The position numbers were made by a program, and so were the translations under genes. Positions 14,332 to 19,262 of a stretch of DNA of 19,262 nucleotides are shown piece after piece (position 1 is the first letter of the stretch; every line of letters begins with the position of its first letter). Source of the stretch: an uncultured bacterium (GTDB lineage: Bacteria; Actinomycetota; Actinomycetes; S36-B12); contig CAJAKT010000291.1 of NCBI GenBank assembly GCA_903940375.1, forward strand, positions 1 to 19,262. The letters run 5' to 3'. The notes under the pieces were generated by a model, which was given only the letters and a program-made list of their open reading frames with translations, was not told where the DNA came from and did not search any database.

Positions 14332-15537
14332 TCAATGCGTCGTGGCGCGTAGTCCCCGCTGCAGGTCGGCGATGATGTCGACGGGTGCCTCGAGTCCGAT
14401 CGACAGCCGAAGGATCCCCTCACCGGGCCGGGCAGCGGCATCGACGGGTCGGTGGGTCAGGGCGGCCGGATGCTGGATGAGGGTGTCGATGCCGCCGAGT
14501 GACACGGCATGGGTGATGAGCCGAAGGGCGGCGCAGAATGCCTCTGCGGCAGCAAGACCGCCGGCCAGCTCGAAGGAGACCATTGCCCCTGGCCCGGCCA
14601 TCTGCCGGCCGACGAGTCCGGTCGGGTCGGCACCGGGCAGCCCCGGGTAGAACACCCGCGTGAGCTCGGGCTGCTCGGTCAGCCATCGGGCGACCTCGCC
14701 CGCGTTCGCCTGCTGTGTCTGCATGCGCACGGGCAGCGTCGCGATGCCGCGGTGCAGGAGGTACGCGGTCCACGGGTCCATCACTCCGCCGGTGATCGTG
14801 CGGATGGGCCGCAGTTGCGTTGCGCGCTCTGCGCTCGTTGCGACGACACCGCCCATGGCATCGCCGTGCCCGCCGATGTACTTGGTGGCGCTGTGCAGGG
14901 CATACGTCGCGCCGAGGGCCAGCGGCTGCTGGAGGACGGGCGTCGCGAATGTGCTGTCGACGAGAACCGGCACGGTGCCGGCCTGGCGGACGACATCGCG
15001 GATGTCGTAGAGGTCCAGCGTGGGGTTGGCAGGCGACTCGATCACGACGAGTCCGGTCTCCGGCCGAATGGCATCGGCGACCTGGTGCGCATCGGCCCAC
15101 GTCACCGACGTGCCGAGCAGTCCGCTCGCCAGCAGAGCGTCGGTCCCGCCATACAGCGGGCGCACGGCGACGATGTGCGGTAGTCCGGCGGCCACGCGTG
15201 ACAGCAGGACGGTTGTCATGGCCGCCATGCCGCTCGCGAACGCAATGGCCTCGACGCTGTCGAGCTCGTCGCGCGGTGTCTCGAGTGCGGCTACGGCGTC
15301 CTCGAACCGAGCGACGGTGCTGTTCCAGGCGCGCCGGTAGATGGGTGACATGCCGTCGGGCAGGGCGGCGCCACTGGCGAGCAGGTCGTAGGCATCGCCG
15401 CCAGCCGCGATGCTCGGCATCGGGGACGTCGTCGACAGGTCGATCGGGAGCGCGTGGACGCCGAGTTCGCGGAGGCCCTCCCGACCGGCATGAACGGCGA
15501 TGGTGGCGGGCTCGAGCTGCTCTGGTGGCATGGTCAT
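14332..15537 (-). CDS. Cys/Met-metabolism PLP-dependent enzyme (cystathionine gamma-synthase/lyase-like)
   Basis: A fold-type I PLP enzyme of the trans-sulfuration family, acting on sulfur amino acids in the cytoplasm. In the 401-aa product the Schiff-base lysine is Lys219 in HSATKYIGGHGD. Tyr129 (RPLYGGT) would stack on PLP, Asp194 (VDSTFATP) would pair with its ring nitrogen, and Tyr67/Arg69 sit in SPIYRRAWNSTVARFE. The C-terminal AVSLGGIDTLIQHPA and LRLSIGLE are also family marks. The family's usual GNPT appears here as WNST, so it is a divergent member and synthase, gamma-lyase or another activity cannot be assigned. ATG at 15537 was chosen; GTG 15561 and ATG 15531 are alternatives, and none has a good ribosome site. 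It is divergent from moeZ. Confidence 0.88.
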   Translation of the reverse strand: MTMPPEQLEPATIAVHAGREGLRELGVHALPIDLSTTSPMPSIAAGGDAYDLLASGAALPDGMSPIYRRAWNSTVARFEDAVAALETPRDELDSVEAIAFASGMAAMTTVLLSRVAAGLPHIVAVRPLYGGTDALLASGLLGTSVTWADAHQVADAIRPETGLVVIESPANPTLDLYDIRDVVRQAGTVPVLVDSTFATPVLQQPLALGATYALHSATKYIGGHGDAMGGVVATSAERATQLRPIRTITGGVMDPWTAYLLHRGIATLPVRMQTQQANAGEVARWLTEQPELTRVFYPGLPGADPTGLVGRQMAGPGAMVSFELAGGLAAAEAFCAALRLITHAVSLGGIDTLIQHPAALTHRPVDAAARPGEGILRLSIGLEAPVDIIADLQRGLRATTH

Positions 15538-15590
15538 GGACCCAATCTGGCCCAGTTTCACCCCTGATGCAGTGGTGGAACGACGACTTT

Positions 15591-15607
15591 CTGCGAGGGG
15601 TTCGCAG
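15591..15607. other. Small hairpin between the PLP enzyme and moeZ
   Basis: CTGCGA-GGGGT-TCGCAG is a perfect 6-bp inverted repeat with a 5-base loop in the 144-base divergent region. It would lie in the leader of the PLP-enzyme transcript on the reverse strand. No known riboswitch (including SAM types) was recognised around it. Confidence 0.25.
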
Positions 15608-15619
15608 GAAGGAGAGCAC

Positions 15620-15646
15620 GGGAACGGGCAGGAGTGGGGGCCGGTT
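15620..15646 (+). promoter_or_regulatory. Candidate SigR/SigH-type (thiol-oxidative stress) promoter for moeZ
   Basis: GGGAAC (15620-15625) is followed after 18 bases by GTT (15644-15646), 36 bases before the moeZ start codon. This matches the actinobacterial ECF promoter pattern GGAAT/C-N18-19-GTT used by SigR (Streptomyces) and SigH (Mycobacterium). From memory, thiol and sulfur genes, possibly including moeZ relatives, belong to those regulons. The motif is short, so a chance match is possible. Confidence 0.45.
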
Positions 15647-15681
15647 ACTGTCGGGCAACGTCCACCAGCCTTGGAGTTGCC

Positions 15682-16872
15682 GTGCGCCTGCCCCCGCTTG
15701 TCGAGCCCGCTGAGTCACTCTCGGTCGACGAGGTCCGCCGATACAGCCGCCACCTGATCATCCCCGATGTGGGCATGACGGGTCAGAAGCGGCTGAAGAA
15801 CGCGAAGGTGCTCTGTGTCGGGGCTGGTGGACTCGGTAGCCCAGCCCTCATGTATCTGGCTGCCGCAGGTGTCGGCACCCTGGGCATCGTCGAGTTCGAC
15901 ACGGTCGACGAGAGCAACCTGCAGCGACAGATCATTCACGGGCAGAGCGATATCGGCCGTCCGAAGGCCGAGAGTGCCCGGGACAGCGTGCTGGAGATCA
16001 ACCCCTACGTCACGGTCAACCTGCACACCGACCGCCTCGACTCATCGAATGTGTTCGAGCTGTTCGCGCAGTACGACCTGATCGTCGACGGCACCGACAA
16101 CTTCGCCACCCGCTACCTCGTGAACGATGCATGCGTCCTGCTGGGCAAGCCGTATGTGTGGGGTTCCATCTACCGTTTCGACGGCCAGGCCAGCGTATTC
16201 TGGGCAGAGCACGGCCCCTGCTATCGCTGCCTGTACCCGGAGCCCCCGCCGCCCGGGATGGTGCCGTCGTGTGCGGAGGGCGGCGTGCTCGGCGTGCTGT
16301 GCGCATCCATCGGCTCGATCCAGGTCACGGAGGCAATCAAGCTCCTGGCCGGCATCGGTGACACCCTGCTTGGCCGGCTGATGGTCTATGACGCGCTGGA
16401 GATGACGTACCGCCAGGTGAAGATCCGCAAGGACCCGAACTGCGCGGTCTGCGGAGAGCATGCCACCGTCACGGAACTCATCGACTACGAGGCCTTCTGC
16501 GGCACGATCTCTGACGAGGCGGCCGAGGCGGCCAGGGACTCGACCATCTCGGTCCACGAGCTCAAGCGCATGCTCGACGCGCGCGACGCCGGCGAGGAGG
16601 ACTTCGTGCTCATCGACGTCCGCGAGCCAGGTGAGTACGAGATCGTCAGCATCGACGGTGCGATCCTCATCCCTAAGGGCGAGTTCCTCGACGGGTCGGC
16701 GCTGGAGAAGCTGCCCAACGACAGGCGGATCGTCCTGCACTGCAAGGTGGGTGGCCGATCTGCAGAGGCCCTCGCCGTGGTGAAGGGTGCTGGCTACGCG
16801 GACGCGATCCACGTGGGCGGCGGCATCCTGGCATGGGTCAACCAGATCGAGCCGGACAAGCCTGCCTACTGA
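15682..16872 (+). CDS. moeZ: MoeZ: E1-like adenylyltransferase fused to a rhodanese sulfurtransferase
   Basis: Adenylates the C-terminus of ubiquitin-like sulfur carriers (MoaD, CysO or ThiS types) and then passes sulfur to them as a thiocarboxylate, for molybdopterin, cysteine or thiamine synthesis. The 396-aa product has a ThiF/MoeB domain (about 12-275): nucleotide loop GAGGLGSP (47-54), DESNLQRQ, DGTDNFATRYLVND and SCAEGGV with the conserved Cys197. Two CxxC pairs (Cys180/183 and Cys254/257) form the MoeB-type zinc site. A rhodanese domain (about 290-396) ends in LHCKVGGRSAE with catalytic Cys354. The GTG at 15682 follows TTGGAG with good spacing, and RLPPLVEPAESLSVDEVRRY is the usual MoeZ start. 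Length agrees with mycobacterial MoeZ (about 390 aa). The sulfur-carrier partners are not in this window. Confidence 0.95.
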   Translation: MRLPPLVEPAESLSVDEVRRYSRHLIIPDVGMTGQKRLKNAKVLCVGAGGLGSPALMYLAAAGVGTLGIVEFDTVDESNLQRQIIHGQSDIGRPKAESARDSVLEINPYVTVNLHTDRLDSSNVFELFAQYDLIVDGTDNFATRYLVNDACVLLGKPYVWGSIYRFDGQASVFWAEHGPCYRCLYPEPPPPGMVPSCAEGGVLGVLCASIGSIQVTEAIKLLAGIGDTLLGRLMVYDALEMTYRQVKIRKDPNCAVCGEHATVTELIDYEAFCGTISDEAAEAARDSTISVHELKRMLDARDAGEEDFVLIDVREPGEYEIVSIDGAILIPKGEFLDGSALEKLPNDRRIVLHCKVGGRSAEALAVVKGAGYADAIHVGGGILAWVNQIEPDKPAY

Positions 16873-16887
16873 TTGTCGAGGGCTATT

Positions 16888-16917
16888 CGGGGCTCGGGAC
16901 CAACGTCCCGAGCCCCG
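16888..16917 (+). terminator. Strong terminator-like hairpin after moeZ
   Basis: A perfect 13-bp inverted repeat (arms 16888-16900 and 16905-16917, CGGGGCTCGGGAC and its complement) around a CAAC loop starts 15 bases after the moeZ stop. No T-run follows, which is common for actinobacterial terminators. The rest of the 16873-17047 gap shows no recognisable promoter or RNA. Confidence 0.8.
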
Positions 16918-17047
16918 GAGTCTGTCCGGACATTGCCGTCCACGACCGAGCACTGCCCCAGCATGACCGCTGTGCGGACCGCCCTGAGCTGCGACGAGGC
17001 GCATTCTGAAGGTGCACGAACCGAATCCTCCACTGGGGGCGAGAAGA

Positions 17048-17941
17048 ATGACAACGACAACACGGACGACACGGACAGCACGAACGTCAATGACCGCCAA
17101 GGTGCTCGCAGCACTCCTGGCGGTATTCGCACTCGTCGGCTTGTCCCTGGCCTTCAGCGCCGGGGCGGCTAATGCCGGCGACAAGATCTGGATCTGCCAC
17201 GCAGACACCAACAACGGCAACGGCCAGCCGAATCTGGGCCAGGGCGGCACCGGTGGTGAAGCGGGGGTCGGGTTCAACCTGATCGAGGTTGCCCAGAGTG
17301 CAGCCGACAACGCGCACTTCAAGCTGCATCCGAATGACTACGCGGCCAATGCCACGGAGATCGCAGCTGGCTACTGCGGCGCCAAGCCCACCTACGGGTA
17401 CACCGCTCCGGCCGTGACGGTTGGCTCCGAGTTCTGCTTCGCTGCGGCGATCACTTCGGTCACGGCGACGGGTGCGGCCATCACCGTTGGCCCGCAGGCC
17501 ACTGAGGTGACTGCGCAGCAGAAGGCTGATGCGGATGCTGCTGCGACGGCAAGCGCCAACGCGGCGCTTGATCTGACGCTTGCGGCCTACCCGAACCGCA
17601 CGGCTGTCCCGGCCGACCGGGTCTGCACGACGACCCCGCCGACCACTCCGCCGACCACTCCGCCGACGACCCCGCCGACTGAGGCCACCACCGTCGAGCC
17701 CACCACCGTCGAGCCCGCCACCATCACGGCGGTCGAGCCCGCCACGGTTGCGGTGCCTGAGCCCGCGAAGGTCGCGGTCCCGGCGCCCGCGAAGGTGACG
17801 GCTCCGATGCCGGCGACCATCCCTGCGGGTGACGGTTCCTCGGCACCGCAGACTCCGGTCTGGGTGCTGGCGCTGCTGACCGTCGCCGCGGTGACCGTTG
17901 CTGCCTCTGCGATGCGGGTAGTTGCGACGCCGCACATGTAG
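17048..17941 (+). CDS. Secreted, C-terminally anchored Pro/Thr-repeat protein with ICHA-type module
   Basis: Likely a surface-exposed cell-wall or membrane-attached protein; function unknown. The 297-aa product has an odd Thr/Arg-rich start, a hydrophobic signal segment (about 18-40) and a cleavage-like ANA|GDK site after 43. A mature N-terminal module holds KIWICHA (Cys50, His51) and, later, AHFKLHPNDY (His90, His94, Asp97), recalling actinobacterial repeats of the form 'CHAT...AHxxHxxD', possibly metal binding. Cys110, Cys130 and Cys193 could form disulfides. A Pro/Thr/Val linker follows (PPTT units 197-211, VEP/PAKV units 216-250), then a membrane segment (270-289) and the tail RVVATPHM. 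No LPxTG sortase motif is present. ATG 17048 has GGGGGCGAGAAG before it; ATG 17090 would remove the Thr/Arg stretch but lacks a ribosome site. Confidence 0.8.
   Translation: MTTTTRTTRTARTSMTAKVLAALLAVFALVGLSLAFSAGAANAGDKIWICHADTNNGNGQPNLGQGGTGGEAGVGFNLIEVAQSAADNAHFKLHPNDYAANATEIAAGYCGAKPTYGYTAPAVTVGSEFCFAAAITSVTATGAAITVGPQATEVTAQQKADADAAATASANAALDLTLAAYPNRTAVPADRVCTTTPPTTPPTTPPTTPPTEATTVEPTTVEPATITAVEPATVAVPEPAKVAVPAPAKVTAPMPATIPAGDGSSAPQTPVWVLALLTVAAVTVAASAMRVVATPHM
17636..17715 (+). repeat. Tandem repeats encoding the PPTT / TTVEP linker
   Basis: A 12-bp unit (CCGCCGACCACT and near copies) occurs almost four times at 17636-17680, encoding PPTT. It is followed by two exact tandem copies of a 15-bp unit (CACCACCGTCGAGCC, 17686-17715) encoding TTVEP. 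Looser VEP/PAKV copies continue to about 17800. Such repeats can change copy number between strains. Confidence 0.8.
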
Positions 17942-17962
17942 CGAGCGGGTTCGGTGAGTCAG

Positions 17963-17996
17963 GGAAGGGCCCCACCCGAGAGGGTGGGGCCCTTCC
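17963..17996. terminator. Strong bidirectional terminator-like hairpin
   Basis: A perfect 15-bp inverted repeat (arms 17963-17977 and 17982-17996, starting GGAAGGGCCCCACCC) closes on a GAGA tetraloop of the stable GNRA type. It lies between the convergent ends of the surface-protein gene and the NIL gene and could stop transcription from both. TCCTCGT follows on the forward strand; no long T-run. Confidence 0.88.
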
Positions 17997-18017
17997 TCGT
18001 GCGCGTTTGCGGTCTCG

Positions 18018-18275
18018 TCAGCCCTCGACGATGTCGCCCTCGGCTGCCGAGACGTCAACCCCGATCGATGTCATGTAGTCGATCGCTGCATCAATGGCGG
18101 CCTGGTCGCCACCGAGCTCGCAGACCATCCAGCCGCTGTGGTCGTGGATCGCTGCCCGTCGGATGTTCGGCACCACCCCGAACCGCGTGATGATCTCGTG
18201 GATGACCGGATCGGTGGCCGGACCGGGCGGGAAGGTCAGCCGGACGCGCGTGCCGAACTGCTGGGGATCGCTCAT
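18018..18275 (-). CDS. Small stand-alone NIL-domain protein
   Basis: The 85-aa product is essentially one NIL domain (about 8-80), the ferredoxin-like fold also found at the C-terminus of the methionine importer ATPase MetN and in some ferredoxins. Visible marks are VRLTFPPGPATDPVIHEI, FGVVPNIRRAAIHDHSGWMV and a helix (DQAAIDAAIDYM) before the last strand (GVDVS). In MetN-type transporters NIL/C2 domains sense methionine; the role of the small single-domain form is not established. The ATG at 18275 was chosen because the domain starts just after it and residues upstream look non-coding. Its nearness to moeZ and the trans-sulfuration-type enzyme hints at a sulfur role, but the surface-protein gene and two strong terminators lie between. 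Confidence 0.85.
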   Translation of the reverse strand: MSDPQQFGTRVRLTFPPGPATDPVIHEIITRFGVVPNIRRAAIHDHSGWMVCELGGDQAAIDAAIDYMTSIGVDVSAAEGDIVEG

Positions 18276-18389
18276 GTGCCCATTCTGGAGGGCCGCCGTT
18301 CGGGACATCCTGCGGGTGGCCTTTGGCGGCCAGGTTGGGCATTTAGGCCTCCGAGCGTCAGGCCTGCTGCGTCGATACTCGAAAGGACG

Positions 18390-18408
18390 GGTCACCACGC
18401 GCGTGACC
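18390..18408. promoter_or_regulatory. Inverted repeat in the NIL / matrixin divergent region
   Basis: GGTCAC-N7-GTGACC is a perfect 6-bp inverted repeat 17 bases before the metalloprotease start, in the 150-base divergent gap. It would fit a dimeric repressor operator. The rest of the gap contains two AGGCCT palindromes 15 bases apart (18345, 18360) and a GATACT (18374-18379) that could be a -10 for the protease gene without a clear -35. Confidence 0.3.
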
Positions 18409-18425
18409 GTCGTCAGTTCCGGGGG

Positions 18426-19208
18426 GTGAGTGCCGTGCAGGTACGACGACGTGCGCGCCTCCTGCTCCGGGTCCTGTTCGACATCCGGGTCGAGCAGGTG
18501 GTCGCGGGGGAGACCTCTGCGCGATACCAGGGGAGTGTGAACTGGAAGGGCGTACCCGATCCGACCGCCGCGCCGGCCCACTACAACCCGGACGCGCCGC
18601 TGACGGGGGACGCGGCGTCACACGCGTTCGTGTCCGTCGATGCAGCTGGGACGCCTGCGCACTGGGACCCCTGCACACCGATCCCGTACTGCGTCAACAC
18701 CGCGACGCTGCCTGATGGTGCTGCCGCGACGGTCGCAGAGGTCTTCGCCCGGGTCTCCGCCATCACGGGTGCGACCTTTGTCGCAGGGGGTGAGACGGCT
18801 CTGATCGCTGGAGCCGGCGGTGCCTCGCTCCCGGCTCCGGACCGTGGTGAAGGGATCTACGTCGCCTTCTCAGACCCCACCATCGTCCCTGACCTGGCCG
18901 GTACGGTGCTGGGGCTCGGTGGCCACTACTTCAGCTCGTGGCCGAGCGCGGACATGCGCATCATCGTCGGCACGATTGTCGTCGACACGTCGGATCCACT
19001 GGCTCCCGGCTTCACATCGGGGCTGTCGATCGGCGGAGTGCTGGAGCACGAACTCGGACACGTGCTGGGTCTGGCCCACATCGACGATCCGACGCAGCTG
19101 ATGTACCCGCACGCGCGACCCACCGGTCCGTCGACCTTCCAGGCCGGCGATCGTGCCGGGCTGGTCGCCCTGCAGGCGGGCGGCTGCCCTGCGCCGGCTG
19201 TCAGTTGA
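18426..19208 (+). CDS. Matrixin-like zinc metalloprotease
   Basis: A metzincin-type protease. The 260-aa product contains the full zinc-binding motif HELGHVLGLAH (208-218: His208, Glu209, His212, His218) followed by DDPTQLMYP, the expected Met-turn. The region before it has the matrixin pattern of a substrate-cleft domain with HWDPCTPIPYCVN, a two-cysteine stretch. Such proteases are normally secreted and cleave peptides or envelope proteins. No clear signal peptide is present: the N-terminus has basic residues and a short LLLRVLF segment interrupted by charges, and other frames do not supply a better one. Start is GTG 18426 or GTG 18435; the run of G just upstream fits the second better as a ribosome site. 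It overlaps a convergent partial gene by 8 bases. Confidence 0.85.
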   Translation: MSAVQVRRRARLLLRVLFDIRVEQVVAGETSARYQGSVNWKGVPDPTAAPAHYNPDAPLTGDAASHAFVSVDAAGTPAHWDPCTPIPYCVNTATLPDGAAATVAEVFARVSAITGATFVAGGETALIAGAGGASLPAPDRGEGIYVAFSDPTIVPDLAGTVLGLGGHYFSSWPSADMRIIVGTIVVDTSDPLAPGFTSGLSIGGVLEHELGHVLGLAHIDDPTQLMYPHARPTGPSTFQAGDRAGLVALQAGGCPAPAVS

Positions 19209-19262
19209 TGCGCAGTGGCGAGATGCCGACCGTGATTCGCCCGGTCCCGGTGCCGTAGCACG
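19201..19262 (-). CDS. C-terminal end of a reverse-strand gene (partial)
   Basis: The last 19 codons before a TGA stop read CYGTGTGRITVGISPLRIN. Nearly every codon ends in G or C, as in genuine genes here. It is too short to name; the alternating pattern suggests a closing beta-strand region. The coding region continues past the window edge, and its stop overlaps the protease gene tail-to-tail. Confidence 0.45.
   Translation of the reverse strand, partial: CYGTGTGRITVGISPLRIN

Noticed and set aside
15538..15681. SAM or cobalamin riboswitch before the PLP enzyme
   Set aside because: No conserved riboswitch core could be recognised; only a 6-bp hairpin and the candidate SigR-type promoter are visible.
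14420..15718. A 432-codon Arg-rich open frame on the reverse strand in another frame of the PLP-enzyme gene
   Set aside because: It overlaps a confident PLP enzyme on the same strand, is dominated by Arg/Pro/Gly and has no motif; a codon-bias shadow.
16042..17322. A 426-codon open frame on the reverse strand opposite moeZ and the surface-protein start
   Set aside because: It is antisense to a gene with intact catalytic motifs and spans the moeZ terminator; long antisense frames are expected in GC-rich coding DNA and its composition shows no domain.
17636..17800. CRISPR-like or collagen-like repeat array
   Set aside because: The repeats are short, contiguous, in frame and encode a Pro/Thr/Val linker; there are no spacers and no Gly-x-y pattern.
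17900..17941. Sortase sorting signal at the end of the surface protein
   Set aside because: There is a membrane segment and short tail, but no LPxTG or LAxTG motif before it, and the tail is not strongly basic.
18138..18425. Upstream extension of the metalloprotease frame
   Set aside because: It would overlap the NIL gene antisense and consists of Arg-rich non-homologous sequence; GTG starts at 18426/18435 are more sensible.

Overview
The window is high-GC DNA (about two thirds G+C by eye) with G/C-ending codons, GTG starts and short intergenic gaps. The gene content points to an actinobacterium: MoeZ-type E1-rhodanese, WS/DGAT acyltransferase, DUF2505, a stand-alone NIL protein, the large NAD-glutamate dehydrogenase and a CpaE-like P-loop protein of the actinobacterial 'GxPGRT' type. 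No tRNA, rRNA, CRISPR array, insertion sequence or phage gene was seen, and no gene-free stretch exceeds about 220 bases.

Layout. (1) 49-3397: a LivG-LivF-LivH-LivM branched-chain amino-acid-type ABC importer operon with two 4-bp stop/start overlaps; its binding protein is not in the window. (2) 3466-6222: a small conserved-looking module made of an unnamed 167-aa protein with two similar halves, a convergent excisionase-type HTH protein, and a divergent translationally coupled pair, an RcpC/CpaB-like SAF membrane protein and a CpaE-like ATPase with a degenerate P-loop. These resemble the start of a Tad/Flp pilus locus, but no CpaF or TadB/C follows. (3) 6282-8740: a WS/DGAT-family acyltransferase coupled to a patatin-like lipase, a neutral-lipid pair. 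(4) 8765-9259: a reverse-strand DUF2505 (SRPBCC-like) gene. (5) 9480-14321: a 1613-aa NAD-specific glutamate dehydrogenase. (6) 14332-16872: a reverse-strand Cys/Met-metabolism PLP enzyme, diverging from moeZ. The moeZ gene has a candidate SigR/SigH-type promoter and a 13-bp terminator hairpin. (7) 17048-19262: a secreted, C-terminally anchored Pro/Thr-repeat protein ending in a strong terminator; a reverse-strand NIL-domain gene; a matrixin-like zinc protease; and the last codons of a reverse-strand gene running off the window.

How they fit together. Importing branched-chain amino acids and deaminating glutamate with NAD both fit amino-acid catabolism. The PLP enzyme, MoeZ and the NIL protein suggest a loose sulfur-metabolism neighbourhood. 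The acyltransferase/lipase pair suggests storage-lipid turnover. Most genes are ordinary actinobacterial chromosome content. The least explained parts are the 3466-6222 module, the acyltransferase with HE in place of the HH of its active-site motif, and the surface protein with its protease neighbour. All functional statements rest on motif reading; no database search was run.
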